A stretch of DNA of 64,000 bases from Impatiens glandulifera (lineage: Eukaryota > Streptophyta > Magnoliopsida > Ericales > Balsaminaceae), in the NCBI RefSeq assembly GCF_907164915.1, contig NC_061867.1:29819751-29883750 (forward strand), written 5' to 3'. A model generated the notes under the pieces. It was not told the DNA's origin. It did not search any database and worked only from the letters and a program-made list of their open reading frames with translations. Below, in pieces: positions 19,340 through 30,338 of the stretch. The position numbers and the translations under genes were made by a program. Position 1 is the stretch's first letter; each line of letters opens with the position of its first letter.

Positions 19340-22300
19340 AAAATTAATTTTTGAAGTTTTCCTCCTTGGTTTCTTCATTTGTTGGTCGTCTTTATCGTAG
19401 AAATATTTGTGCCATCCTTGACCACTTCCTCCACTTCGACCACTACGACCATAATCACATCCTCGACTTCCTTGGACAGGTAGATCACCTTTTGTTAGTC
19501 TCCTTCGGGAATGGGTTCCATGGATACGAGGTTCACCTTGATTTGTTATTGTTAGATGACTTTCTTCCCTCTTTTCAGCATCATCGGAGGCTACATTAGC
19601 AGTTTCAGCAACAACATCCTCTTCAGCCTAGAGACGCTGAGTGACTACGTCGGCAAATTCTAAATGTTCAACTTCCACAATCTAAAGAGATCTGGCTATT
19701 TTCATTACTTGATGAGTGAGGGACTTCAACACAGATTTTGTCTCATTGTGATTTTCAAGGTTCTGAGACTCGGCTTTGTTAGAGGACTCATCGATATGAG
19801 TGAAGATGAATTACTGCATTCTTGTAGCCTAAGTATGGAGAATCTTAACATCTTGAGCAGTTTTCAGCAAATCTTTATTGGTGCTCTTTTGGGCATTAAC
19901 TAAGATAATACACGCCTTGGAGTTCACATCATTTTCTATGGAGTTCGAAATATTTTCCCTGAAGTTTGATGCATTATCCTTCTCAATATTTTCCATCCTT
20001 GAACCCAAAGACTAAACACTCTGTTGAATAAAGGACAAAGAGTCCAAAATGAACTTGCGGAAGTTCATGATCCTTGGAGATGCTTCCTCTAAAGAGGATT
20101 GGGCAGAAGAGGCAAGATGTGACCCAACATGTATCGAGAAGACAAGATTAGCATGACAACTTACCTGTATCGAGTGCTCTAGTTCGTTATCTTTGGCGGT
20201 TGCTCTTGGAGAATTGATCAATGCCCTAGATTCATCTCTTCCTTCTTGTATTTCAGCGCATAAATCCTTAACGTATCCGTATATGTCGTCAGATTGAAGA
20301 CGATAATTGGGGAGAGAGGTTGATTTGGATTGAATGGAAGAGGGCAACCTTTATTCATATCTCTTCTCTTCATACGAAGAAGAAGACGATTTAGCACCTT
20401 TGGCTTGAAATGCCCTTGGGGAAGGGACACGTCCTCCCTCATCAGATGGAATCTTCTCTAGTTCTGACGGTTTAGAGAGTTCCCCCTCAACAAATAGGAT
20501 CTAATGTGGATCGGATGTGGGGGGGAATTTCAATCATCCCCTTCTAAACAGACAAAGGCGTCTTCTCATACACAAGAGCAACAACCTCTTCTTCCTCAGA
20601 AAGAAGAGTTTCTCATTGAACACCAGACATGAGGGGCGTCTTCTCATCTCTGAGAATTTGACAAGGCTCTCCTTGAGGAGACGACATGTCATTAATTCAT
20701 ATAACCTCCTTATCGACGTCTGGACAGTTGAGCTCTGCACGTGATGGTCTGATTCGGAAGACATCCGATCGAGACGACTTGGTGCCATGAACTTATCGAT
20801 TGGCAGTAGAGTAGTAGGACTCCATGAGAGCAAGTTAAGGCGGTTTAGAACCTTCGCCTTCGTTTGAGAAGACTTGTCAAAGGAGTTGAAGTTAGCCTTC
20901 TTTTGATTGAGTAGAGGATAGAGAGCATGCCCCGTCGCATTTATATGAAGATCTCTCTTCTCTTAAGGGCCTCGTGGACACTTGTCGTTTTTGACCATGA
21001 GAGAATAGACTTCTCTGTTTTTAACAATTCCTTCCACTCCTTTGCAATATTTTTGCTGGTGATAATTTTGGCGTATGAAGAGTGGAGTCTGTGGCTCATC
21101 CAAGTGTCAAAAGATTCAATCCGCTTAGCCACTTTAACCTCAACATCCTCCATGATGAGGTCTAAAATCAGATTGGCTTCGGATGTGTGCTCAGTAGTGT
21201 CTTCAGCCACACCTTTTTCTTTTCATGCAACTTCGACAGGTTTAGGAGCGGGCGGTGGTTCTCTTCAAAAGATACTTGCAGCCCCTCTTGTTGCTCTAAG
21301 TAGGGTGAAAGGAGAGGGGTTCTTCGAGAAGGTAGTTTCTGGAAGAACGACAGCATGGGAAACAACAATAGATGGCAAAGCCTCCGGCTCTGCTTCAGTT
21401 GTAACAACAAAATTACTAGTAGCATCTTCATCCACTTGTTCAGCGAGGAAGACAGACGTGTCTTCCATCTAAATATTCTCAACAGGTAGACCAACTGGCT
21501 CAGCAGTTGGTCCAGCAGCTTGTTCCACTACGGGAACTTCAATAGAAGGCAATTCAGATATAGATATAGGTGGGGTTACCTTGGATGGGCTCGGCTGAAC
21601 ATCACTATGGGAAAGCGACTTCAAAAGATCTTCGCGTTGAAATCTAAAACGTCGGCTACTGATATTCGTGGAGAAGCCTTGGAGGTCGTCTAAATTGTAG
21701 TAAATGCCTTCGTTTGATCAGCAATAGGAGCATACAAGACAGCCCACTCCTTCATTGGACTAGATGATGGAGATGGCGAAATCAAGGATAGAGGAATAAC
21801 AGCGACAAGGTTTCCCTCGAGTCTTTCCCTTTTGGGGATGGAGTCAACTTCTCTAGGTTCTCAGATGGGTGTCCTCTTCTTGCTGTTGGAACTAGCGGCG
21901 GACTCCATAACAGAAGTCCTAGCCCTCTTTGTAGGGGTCTTGCGGCTAGAGGTTGTTGGAGACTTGGACCGAGTGATCGACTAACCACTCGTTTGTTGAG
22001 CCGATGATTCAAACTTTGACTCCTTCGCGATTTTCATCCGCGCCAAGAAGTTCTTCACGGTTACATCTATCATTATTCTCCAGGAGTTAATAGCCGAACC
22101 CCCACTCATAGGAACTTGCAGATGCTCCAAAAGGCAGCCGAGTGGGAATGAAAAGCCCACACTCTTCTTGCTCTTTGGAGAAACCATCTAGTATAAGGTA
22201 GAGAAGATAACTGATGTCCAGTTAACTAGCATCCCCTTGGTTATTGTTATCATATACTCGAAGCGGTCTTGAGTATAGAGATTGAAGGACCCTGCCCTTC

Positions 22301-22700
22301 CTTGAATCGACTTCGCCAGAATATCTTTCAAAAGACAGAAAGGGTATGAGAGAACCTTCTTCTTTCCGTTGATGTTAATAGGACTGCCGATGTCCGAGAA
22401 CAGGGTGCATCTCTGCAATGGTATCGATAGGAATCGCCACATTGAAGACATGACCCTCCGAAGGAAGTTTAAAGAGCTCAGCGAAGGTGGATTCAAAGAT
22501 AGAAATTTTTACGCCGTTCACGTTCACTTCGATCGAATCGTTAACAAGCTTTCCTGAACTGAAAATCTCATTCACTTCCTTCTCATAGATAACGAACGGA
22601 CCTCCAAGGAACTTCCTGAGGCCAGACGCCACCAAAGTTTTGAACACTTCCACTATCTTCAGTTGTTCAATCGTGTACAAACTCAAAGTCCACATTAGTC
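19340..22700 (-). pseudogene. aORF of element B (fragmented by shifts and stops)
   Basis: Minus strand, N- to C-terminus. VEVFKTLVASGLRKFLGGPF and FKLPSEGHVFNV (22680-22400) continue in another frame as LLKDILAKSIQGRAGSFNLY and MLVNW (22400-22190). A Ser/Pro-rich, heavily broken middle follows (21980-21260). Then come DTWMSHRLHSSYAKIITSKN and KTTSVHEALKRREI (21210-20941), a DDIYGYVKDLCAEI region (20347-20012), helix-rich sequence, and an Arg/Gly-rich tail near 19500-19420. The order matches the element C aORF, although sequence similarity is only moderate. It lies directly after RNase H with no spacer, which suggests a deletion. The function is unknown. Confidence 0.75.
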
Positions 22701-24736
22701 TCGGGGAGTGGCTTCGTGAACACGTCGGCCACTTGTTGATCCGCTGGGACATATTCTTCTGACTAACATGCTCTCAGATGAAATAGTGTCGGATGTCGAT
22801 GTGCTTCGTCCGAGAGTGCAACATCGGGTTGTATGTAATCGCTATGACATTGGTGTTGTCGAAGAAGATCAATGACTCGTCTGTCTCAATGCCATAGTAC
22901 CTTAGCTATTGTTGAACGCACAAGAGCTGAGAGAAGTAGCTTCCTGCAGCAATGTACTCAACCTTTACTGTAGAAGTGGCGACGGAAGTCTTCTTCTTGC
23001 TGAACCAATAGATCAGACGATCACCAAAGAACTGTCACGTTCCACTGGTGCTCTTTCGATCGATCTTGTAGTTTGCATAGTCTGTATCAGAATAGCTAAT
23101 TAAATTGAAACTAGAATCTTTCGAATACCACAGTCCCACATTTTGAGTTCCCTTTAAATACTTCAAGATACGCTTAGCATCAATATAATGAGATTATTTT
23201 AGATTAGCCTGAAATCATTCGCAGACGCCGATAATAAACAGGATGTCTGGCCGACTAGCAGTTAGGTAGAGCAAGGCACCGATGATCCTCCTGTATGAAA
23301 TGATATCGACACTCTGACCATCTTCATCTTTGTCGAGCTTACTAGAAGAATTCATTGGAGTGGTAGCAGCATAACAACTCTCCATTCTAAACTTCTTTAG
23401 CAACTCCCTAGTGTATTTGGCCTGGTTGATGAATATGCCATCTTCAAGTTGAGTTGACGAACTTGAAGACTGAGGAAGAAATTCAATTCTCCCATCATAC
23501 TCATCTCGAACTTGTCTTGCATTAGCTTAGAAAATTTCTCACATTGTTTGGAGTTAGTTGACCCAAATATGATATCATCAACATAGACTTGGACAAGCAA
23601 GATATGAGAGTCTTTAACAAATCTAAACAGAGTTTTATCAACTATGCCAATTATGAAATCATGATAAAATAAGAACTTTGTTAAAGTGTCATACCAAACT
23701 TTGCTTAAGACCATTTAAAGCTTTGTCAAGTTTAAAAACATGAGTTGGCAAGGAGTGATCTTGAAAGTCAGGCGTTTGTTCAACATACACATACACATCC
23801 TCATTTAAAATTCCATTTAAAAATGCACTTTTTACATGCATTTGAAATTTTTTAAATTTTGGAATGATGCATAAGCTAGAAAGATTCTGATTGCTTCAAG
23901 TCTAGTAATAGGGGCGAATGACTCCGCAAAGTCAATTCCTTCCTCTTGTCTATAGCCTTGAGCTACCAATCGGGCTTTGTTTCTCACAACCAAACCATCT
24001 TCACTAAGTTTGTTTTGAAAAACCCATCTGGTTCCAATTACCGATTGATCAACCAGCCTTGGAGTTAAATGCCACACTTTATTTCTTTCAAATTGATTAA
24101 ACTCCTCTTGCATTGCATTAATCCAATCTTGGTCAAGCAATGATTCATTGATTTTCTTTGGCTCAATTTGAGAAATAAAGGTGGAGTTTGTCATTTCATC
24201 CATTAATTGGTGTTTAGTATTAAGAGGAGTATTAAGATTACCAACTATTAATTTAAGTGGATAATTTATGTTCCATTTGAAGCTTGGTCCTAAGAGATCA
24301 GACGTCTGGTCAGACGGCCAGACGGCCCCGCAACGTCCGAACTATCAGTAGTCTACTGACTTGTAGTTTGGACGTCTAGTTAACTCTCAACTGGTTCAGC
24401 CATCTGATCAGACGAGTATATCCTATTGACCGGAGCTTTATCATTACTATCAGATTCAAGACTTGTCTCTTTTAATTTGTTAGCAATTTCAATGAATTCG
24501 TCAGAATTATTTTGAACAGATTCATCACCAACAACATGATAGGACTCTTCAACAGTTAGTGCTCGATTATTAAATACTCTATAAGTTTTACTAACTAAGG
24601 AGTAGCCTAACATGATTCCAGCATCTACTTTAGCATCAAAAACAGTCAAATGATTTTTCTCATTGTTGTGAATAAAACACTTACACCCGAAAATTTGAAA
24701 GTATAAAATTTTAGGAATTCTTCTATAAAAGAGTTC
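22701..24736 (-). pseudogene. reverse transcriptase and RNase H of element B (broken)
   Basis: Minus strand from 24736: the end of integrase (FGCKCFIHNN, MLGYSLVSKTYRVFNN), a variable linker, then RT from [15 protein letters not shown] and [18 protein letters not shown] (24203-23832). A degraded part (23830-23715) is followed by YVDDIIFGSTN near 23590, FEMSMMGELNFF, a frame change near 23430, and the TPMNSSSKLDKDEDGQ connection. RNase H (23200-22720) is split by several stops and ends at QQVADVFTKPLPE, where it runs straight into aORF-like sequence. It is highly similar to the element A fragment. Confidence 0.88.
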
Positions 24737-24802
24737 ATAAGTGTTAGAAAATAAACCGTTAAGTCATATCAAGTATATTAATTAGTTTAAATATAACAAG
24801 AA

Positions 24803-24873
24803 GGTGTTGTAGCGTAGTGGTAAACACCCATGCCTGTCACACATGTGACCAGGGATCAAATCTCATCGACAAC
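24803..24873 (+). other. tRNA-Asp-like sequence (degenerate, GTC anticodon) inside the solo LTR
   Basis: These 71 nt fold as a cloverleaf. The acceptor arms GGTGTTG (24803) and CGACAAC (ending 24873) pair at six of seven positions. An A box TAGCGTAGTGG (24810-24820) and a B box GATCAAATC (24854-24862) both fit the consensus. The anticodon loop CTGTCAC has GTC at 24836-24838, in a context like plant tRNA-Asp. The D and T stems are imperfect, so it is a tRNA-derived relic, probably a SINE head or captured tRNA, not a working tRNA gene. AACAA on both sides hints at a target duplication. Confidence 0.7.
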
Positions 24874-24959
24874 AAATAATATTTAAAGTTTTGCTATTTC
24901 AGGGAAGCTGAGCAAAATCCGAAATTTACCTATAGGCAAGATCGGTTCGACAATGTATA

Positions 24960-25560
24960 CCGGCTCAGTCAACCGGAGTTCGGTCAACCGGTTCGGTCAA
25001 GAAGTTAGAAATCCGGACAGGTTCAAGTTCAGGACCGATTGAGTTGTAAACCGAAAGAACGGTCAAGAAATCTAACCGATTGAATATCAAACCGGCCAGA
25101 AGAAGTTATGAAAAACCTGAAGTCATCCGGAACCGGCTAAAGAAACCTAACCGGTCAAGCTACCAAACCGATAAAGAGTATTCGGAACGTGACCGCACAA
25201 AGGAAGGATCGGCCAAAGCCTAAAACCGGAAACATTAGACAGCCGATCAGCCACAAGGCAGAAGAATAACCGGAAGCTATCCGGTTAAAGTCAAATGACC
25301 GACCAGCACAAGAAGCTACTTCAGGAACAAGGAACCGGACCGGTCAAACAAAAGAACCGACTAAGAAGAATAGCCGGTCAAGCTACTAAACCGACCAAGA
25401 ACACTTGGAACATGACCGCACAGAGAAATGATCGGCCAAAGCTCAAAACCGGAATCATCAAACAGCCGATCATCCACAAAAGAATAACCGGAAGAAGTCC
25501 GGTTACTTCACTACCAAAGACATTCGGCCAAGTCAAATGACCGACCAGTACAAGGAGACA
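24960..25560 (+). repeat. AACCGG-rich internal repeat zone of the solo LTR
   Basis: Dense CCGG-containing motifs (ACCGGTCAAG, CCGACCA, AACCGGAA). A block of about 140 bp occurs twice, at about 25140-25290 and 25366-25510, including GGTCAAGCTAC(C/T)AAACCGA and GACCGCACA. It occupies the same U3 position as the hairpin arrays of the A/C and B families but has unrelated sequence. A smaller CAGGTCTGA repeat follows at 25760-25850. Confidence 0.7.
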
Positions 25561-25876
25561 CTTTGGGTATCTGTTGAGAATGATACCAAAGGAACAGACT
25601 GAATACTTCCATATCCATGCAAGTCTGAGGAAAGACTGTAGGCTGCAGAAAACAGTACTACCGGATCCTTCTACTTCGGGATAAGCCAGAAAGGAAATCT
25701 TCAAAGTACAGACAACTGTCCAAGCAGACAGTGTCTACATTGAGTAAAAGACAAACCCGGCAGGTTTGCTTTACAGACCGGCAGGTCTGAAACAGGATGC
25801 CAGGTCTGAGATTGACCGTCAGGTCTGAGGAGAAGACCGCAGGTCTGAGACACTGAATCACTGCATCTCTGATCAG

Positions 25877-25930
25877 CCAATCAGATTCAAGGCTTTGAAA
25901 TATGACCGTTGGCATATTTCACCTATAAAA
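25877..25930 (+). promoter_or_regulatory. CCAAT and TATA boxes of the solo LTR
   Basis: CCAAT at 25877-25881 and TATAAAA at 25924-25930 are 43 bp apart, in a GCATATTTCACCTATAAAAGG context. This predicts transcription from about 25955. The CCAATCAGATTCAAG context of the first box recurs in LTR G (minus strand, near 59120-59135). Confidence 0.7.
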
Positions 25931-26582
25931 GGAGGCAGTTGCAGAAGAGTAAATGCGGGATTTTGAGCAGTTACTAAGCGGGACATCAAGTGAGACAAGT
26001 GAAGCGTTGAGAGCATTTACTACAAGTGATAACAGTGTGGTATTCTAAGAAAGCCTAAGTGCTAAATTCTAAGTGTGTGCTACAATTTCGGTGTGAATTG
26101 TAAGAGTGTTATCGAGCAGGAAATAAGTCTCGATCGAATTGTACTTGTATTCCTTAGTGAATATCCTTCTCGCGGTTTCGAGAGGAAGGGGTGACGTAGG
26201 AGTTTTATCTCCGAACATCCATAAAAAATCTGTTGTGTTATTTACTTTCTGTTGGCTTCATTACATAACCGACTAACTTAACCATACCACTCCAAACCGA
26301 ATCTATACTAACCATACCGAACATCCAGATTGCCAAAACCGACCCACCATCTCCAAATCTACATCATCCGAAACCGACTCCGCCTATCATACACGTGTAC
26401 CGCTTCAACTTGAAAGCAAACCTCTTCCGCGCTTGAACCTAGTTCAAGGGTTTGTGACAGGTTGTGTAGTATTGAAACCCCGGTGTTAATCTCTAACCGG
26501 ATTAACCACCACCCTACGAGTGAGAACCGCTAACCGGTCCAACCCCCGGTCCACCAGCGGCGACCTAGATCCTAACAATAAG

Positions 26583-27610
26583 GTATTTTGCTAAAGAGGT
26601 TATTAATCATTGATCGATTTTGAGTATAGCATCTTGTGTTTATGGATTATGCTCATAGCTTTTGAGAAACACCTGAGTCGACAAACATAGATCTCACTAC
26701 TTCTTTTAGTGTTTTGAATCTCCTCTTAGCAACACCGTTTTCTGTGGAGTTCTGGCACTAGACAACCCGTGTTTAATACGAGACTCCTCGAGGTAAGAAG
26801 ATAGGCATTTGTTGGTGCATTCGGTTCCCCGGTCACTTCTAATTTTGATGATGCTTAAAGATTTTTCGTTTTCAAGTCTTCTAAGGATCTTTATCAAATT
26901 CTCAGCAGTTTGATTCTTAGAAGGTAAGAAAATAACCCAAGTAAATCTTGAAAAATCATCAATTATTATCAGAGTGAATCTCATTCCTCCCAAGCTTTTT
27001 ACTGGAATTAGACCGACAGGTCCATGTGCAATAGTTCTAGGCATCGGTTGGATTGAGATTTCTCCTTACTCTTAAAATTTGATATGACATGTTTCCCCAA
27101 CTGGCAAGCGGGACAGACATTGTCCATTGAAAACATCAATTTAGGTAAACTAGAAACTAAATCATGTGAACAAATGTTGTTAATAGTTTTAAAATTAAGA
27201 TGATTTAATCTCTTATGCCATAGCCAGTTTTGATCATTTTTTGCTATCATGCATACGGAATTAGATATCTTATTTTTCCAGTTCATTTTATAAGAATTTC
27301 CTACTCTACTTCCAGTCAGTAGGGTGTTACCCTACTGATCCTTAACCATACATGAATTTGTTTGAAAATCAATATTATATCCATTGTCACATAATTGACT
27401 TATGATAATCAGGTTATAACATAGGTTCTCAATAAGTAGCACGTCGTTGATGGTGAGGTTACCATATATAATCTTACCCTTATCCATGGTCTTACCCTTA
27501 TTGTTATCACCAAAAGTGATATTAGGCCCTGAGCATTTCATCACTTCGGTCAGTAGTCGTCTATTTCCGGTCATGTGTCTAGAACAACCACTATCCAGAT
27601 ACTAGACAAA
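26583..27610 (-). pseudogene. protease and integrase N-terminal half of element B
   Basis: Minus strand: YLDSGCSRHMTGN near 27600-27565 keeps the DSG protease motif. Next come ISQLCDNGYNIDF and an HHCC zinc-binding part (WHKRLNHLNF, then CPACQLGK; 27250-27090). The integrase core has LHMDL, DDFSRFTWV and IRSDRGTE. At RTPQK the frame shifts. In the shifted frame the third catalytic position reads NGVAKRR, so the expected Glu is replaced by Lys. The coding sequence then stops at the solo LTR and continues beyond it at 24736. Confidence 0.88.
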
Positions 27611-28650
27611 TTTCTCCAAGCAGCAGACCTATTGGTACCCACATTCAATTAGGCCCTCGGTTAATTGGTCCCTTAGAAATCCATATTTGAGTTATCCTTA
27701 TGGATTTCCCATGTTGTGTTGTGAGAAGTGCGTATGATTTAGGCTTATTAGACGTCTTTCTGCCAGCAGCTGATCCGTTGACCTTAGAGGATAGTTTTTG
27801 TCTAAAATTCCTTGACTTCCTGTCAGATTTTGGTTTGCCAGACTTGCTGGCTGCTCTCTTCCTGTGTTTCAGCCAGCTTTCAGTTGACCTTACATATATA
27901 ATCTCATCCTTTAATGTTAAGTCCTTACAGCTTGGATCACTTTATTTTTCAGTTAAACTACCCATGACAACGCTTATAGCCTTAAGCTTGACTTTCACCG
28001 AGTTTAACTTCTTGTTAGACTTGTCTGGACTGGCATTGTCAAATCTTAAACCGGATTTCCATCTGACAGGCCTCAGCAGACTAATCTACTGTCTGACTGC
28101 ATCTCCAAACCTCGTTCAGGAACTGACCAAATAAGTCAAATGTTGGTTATCATAAAATAGTGTTTGAACTTTTTCCTTGATCTTATCATTCTCAAATGAG
28201 AGCTCAGTCATTTTGTTTTCAAAATATTTTGGTTTAGAAGTTTGAGATAAAGAGATGTTAACATTTTTATTTTTCAATCTTATCTCATTGAGACAATTTG
28301 ACAACTTCTTTTACTTAATGACCATGTCATTAAGTGCAGCAGTTAATTCATCTCTTGTGAACTCTTCAGAGGAGAAGTCAAATACCGAAGATTCTTCCTC
28401 TACCATGAAGCAGGTAACGTTCTTATCATCGCTGTCGTTGGATGATGAATCATTTAAGTCGCTTTGGGCCCACTTGGATTTGCTATCAGCAGCCATGAGA
28501 GGCTTCAACCCTTTCTTGTTCTTCTTCTCATCTTTCTTATTCTCATCTCGCTTTGGCTTCTAGCATTCCAACCGTTGTATTTTTACTTAGAGAACATGAG
28601 AACCTTGTTGATGACAACCGTAGACATGATTCAAATGATTAATACTAGAG
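27611..28650 (-). pseudogene. gag of element B (broken)
   Basis: Minus strand: a start MSTVVINKVLMFSK at about 28627, a stop, then Lys-rich sequence. The acidic Sirevirus-type gag tail follows: ADSKSKWAQSDLNDSSSNDS, CFMVEEESSVFDF and DELTAALNDMVIK (28510-28311). A Leu/Asn-rich helical stretch (28304-28116) and a basic linker (SGKPKSDRKSRNFRQK) lead to the protease. A large part of the capsid region is missing, and no complete CCHC knuckle is visible. Confidence 0.75.
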
Positions 28651-28662
28651 AATAGAAAACAA

Positions 28663-28675
28663 GCCTCTAATACCA
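28663..28675 (-). other. primer-binding site of element B
   Basis: The minus strand reads TGGTATTAGAGGC two bases after the LTR end (CCTAACA at 28678). It is a near match to the initiator-Met primer site and marks the 5' LTR boundary. Confidence 0.8.
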
Positions 28676-28677
28676 CT

Positions 28678-30326
28678 TGTTAGGATCGGTATCGACAATA
28701 GAGACGGGGGTCTGACTATTGTGAACAACTTATGACTTTCGATTCGATTTTAACTCTATTAGAAGTTAAAATTTATTTATTTTCTTTACAAACTCTTGAA
28801 CAAATTCAAGTGCGGAACAATATGTTGGATTTGAAGCGTCAGACAGATGAATGCAATGAATAGAAAGTAAAGAATACATGGAGTTTTATGGATGTTCGGA
28901 GATAAAACTCATACGTCACCCCTTCTTCCTCAACAAGAAGGATATTCACTAAAAGACTTTGATCGGTATAGAACACACTACATAAACACAGTTAGAAACT
29001 AGAGGACTTAACAACTGTCTACTTCTGAATTTCTAGCTAACTCTCTATTGAACATAATAACATTTGTTCAACTTATAATACTGAAATTTCACACAGAAAA
29101 AATAGTAGATGAATTACAGAGTAATCACACAGTGAGTAGTTAATTCACACTTAAGCTTGAGAGAGATTAAGCAATCAGATAGCAAGGACAAATGTGAACT
29201 TGAGATCGCAAGGGAGCTTAAGCAAGATATGACCGAGAGATTGATGGATCGAGAGATTCGTCCGTTGTTCTTGAGCTTCTATTTATACTTGAGAAGAAAC
29301 AACGGTCAAATCTTCTTTGTGGACACGTGGCATGTGTTTGTTGGACGACCGCCAATAATACATCAGACTGTGAGCATTGGGATCATGGTCGTACAAGACT
29401 GATAGTGCATCGAATATCCTTTGATATTGTGTTGTACTGGAGAGATACAATGTGGGCAATTTTAATTATAAACGCATATGTGGTAGTCTTTCATTTGTCG
29501 AGATAAACTGGTTTGCCAGACTACTGATAACGAACACAATAGACAAGCTGAGTAGAGAAATAGACGCTCCTTTGGACGTCAGATCAAGTTGGAAGACGTC
29601 TAACTACGCTTCTTCATTAGACCGCGTCTAAGAAGAAGTTAGAAGGCGTTTAACTATGCTCACTCCTTAAACCGCATCTAAAGGAGTTCGACGACGTATA
29701 ACGATGCGCATTCCTTAGACCACATCTAAAGGAGTTAGACGACGTCTAAGTACGCGCACTCCTTAGACCACGTCTAAAAGAGTTAGACGACATCTAACTA
29801 CGTGCACTCCTTAAACTACGTCTAAAGGGGTTTAAACGACGTCTAACTAGGCGTACTCCTTAGACCACGTCTAAAGGAGTTAGACGACGTCTAACTACAC
29901 ACTCCTTAGACCACGTCTAAAGGAGTTTAGACGACGTCTAACTACGCGCTTTCATTAGACCGCGTCTGAAGGAGTTAAACGATGTCTAACCGCGCCTTCA
30001 TTAGACTGTGTTTGAAGGAGTTAGACGACGTCTAACTACACACATTCATTAGACCACGTCTAAAGGAGTTTAGACGACGTCTAACTACGGACACTCCTTA
30101 GACCACGTCTCAAGGAGTTTAGACGATGTCTAACTACGCGTTTTCCTTAGACCGCGTCTGAAGAAGTTAGACGACGTCTAACTACGCGCTTTGTTTAGAC
30201 CACGTCTAAAAGAGTTAGACGATGTCTGAATAGACAGTCTTATTTAAATTTGTACTTGCACATCGACAAATAATCCAACTTAATTTTATTCACTTCACAT
30301 CATCAAAATTATGTTGTGCATATCCT
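28678..30326 (-). repeat. 5' LTR of element B, main part (rest at 41272-41335)
   Basis: On the minus strand the LTR starts TGGTTGGATCAATTT at 41335, is interrupted by the CACTA element, resumes at 30326 and ends CCTAACA at 28678 (about 1.71 kb without the insertion). It contains the large-hairpin array (30235-29575), a CACGTG box at 29324-29329 about 37 bp upstream of TATAAATA (29287-29280), and the GGGGTGACGTATGAG...CCGAACATCC block near 28920-28890. Confidence 0.88.
29575..30235. repeat. large-hairpin tandem array (unit about 50 bp)
   Basis: Roughly thirteen units alternate GTTAGACGACGTCTAACTAC with CACTCCTTAGACCACGTCTA and its AAGGAGTT partner. Each unit has two nested inverted repeats: arms GTTAGACG/CGTCTAAC around one base, and CTCCTTAGAC/GTCTAAAGGAG around CAC. 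It sits at the same distance from the LTR start as the 19-bp array in the A/C/H family. Confidence 0.9.
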
Positions 30327-30338
30327 CACTGGTAAAAA

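Larger units (their letters stand above)
24742..26577 (+). mobile_element. solo LTR (1836 bp) of a copia relative inserted in element B integrase
   Basis: It starts TGTTAGAAAATAAACC, ends GATCCTAACA (TG...CA with TGTTAG/CTAACA inverted ends) and is flanked by a perfect 5-bp TSD ATAAG (24737-24741 and 26578-26582). Removing it rejoins the integrase frame of B between IPY and ELFYRRIPK. There is no internal region, so it is the product of LTR-LTR recombination. It carries a tRNA-like segment, an AACCGG-rich repeat zone, CCAAT and TATA boxes, and the GGGGTGACGTAGGAG...CCGAACATCC block (26187-26225). Confidence 0.93.

Noticed and set aside
24737..24741. Shared ATAAG target duplications of the solo LTR and element H as evidence of a preferred target
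   Set aside because: Two matching 5-bp AT-rich sites are easily chance; a survey of many insertions would be needed.
24803..24873. A functional nuclear tRNA-Asp gene
   Set aside because: D and T stems are imperfect and one acceptor pair is lost, and it lies inside a solo LTR; a tRNA-derived relic fits better.
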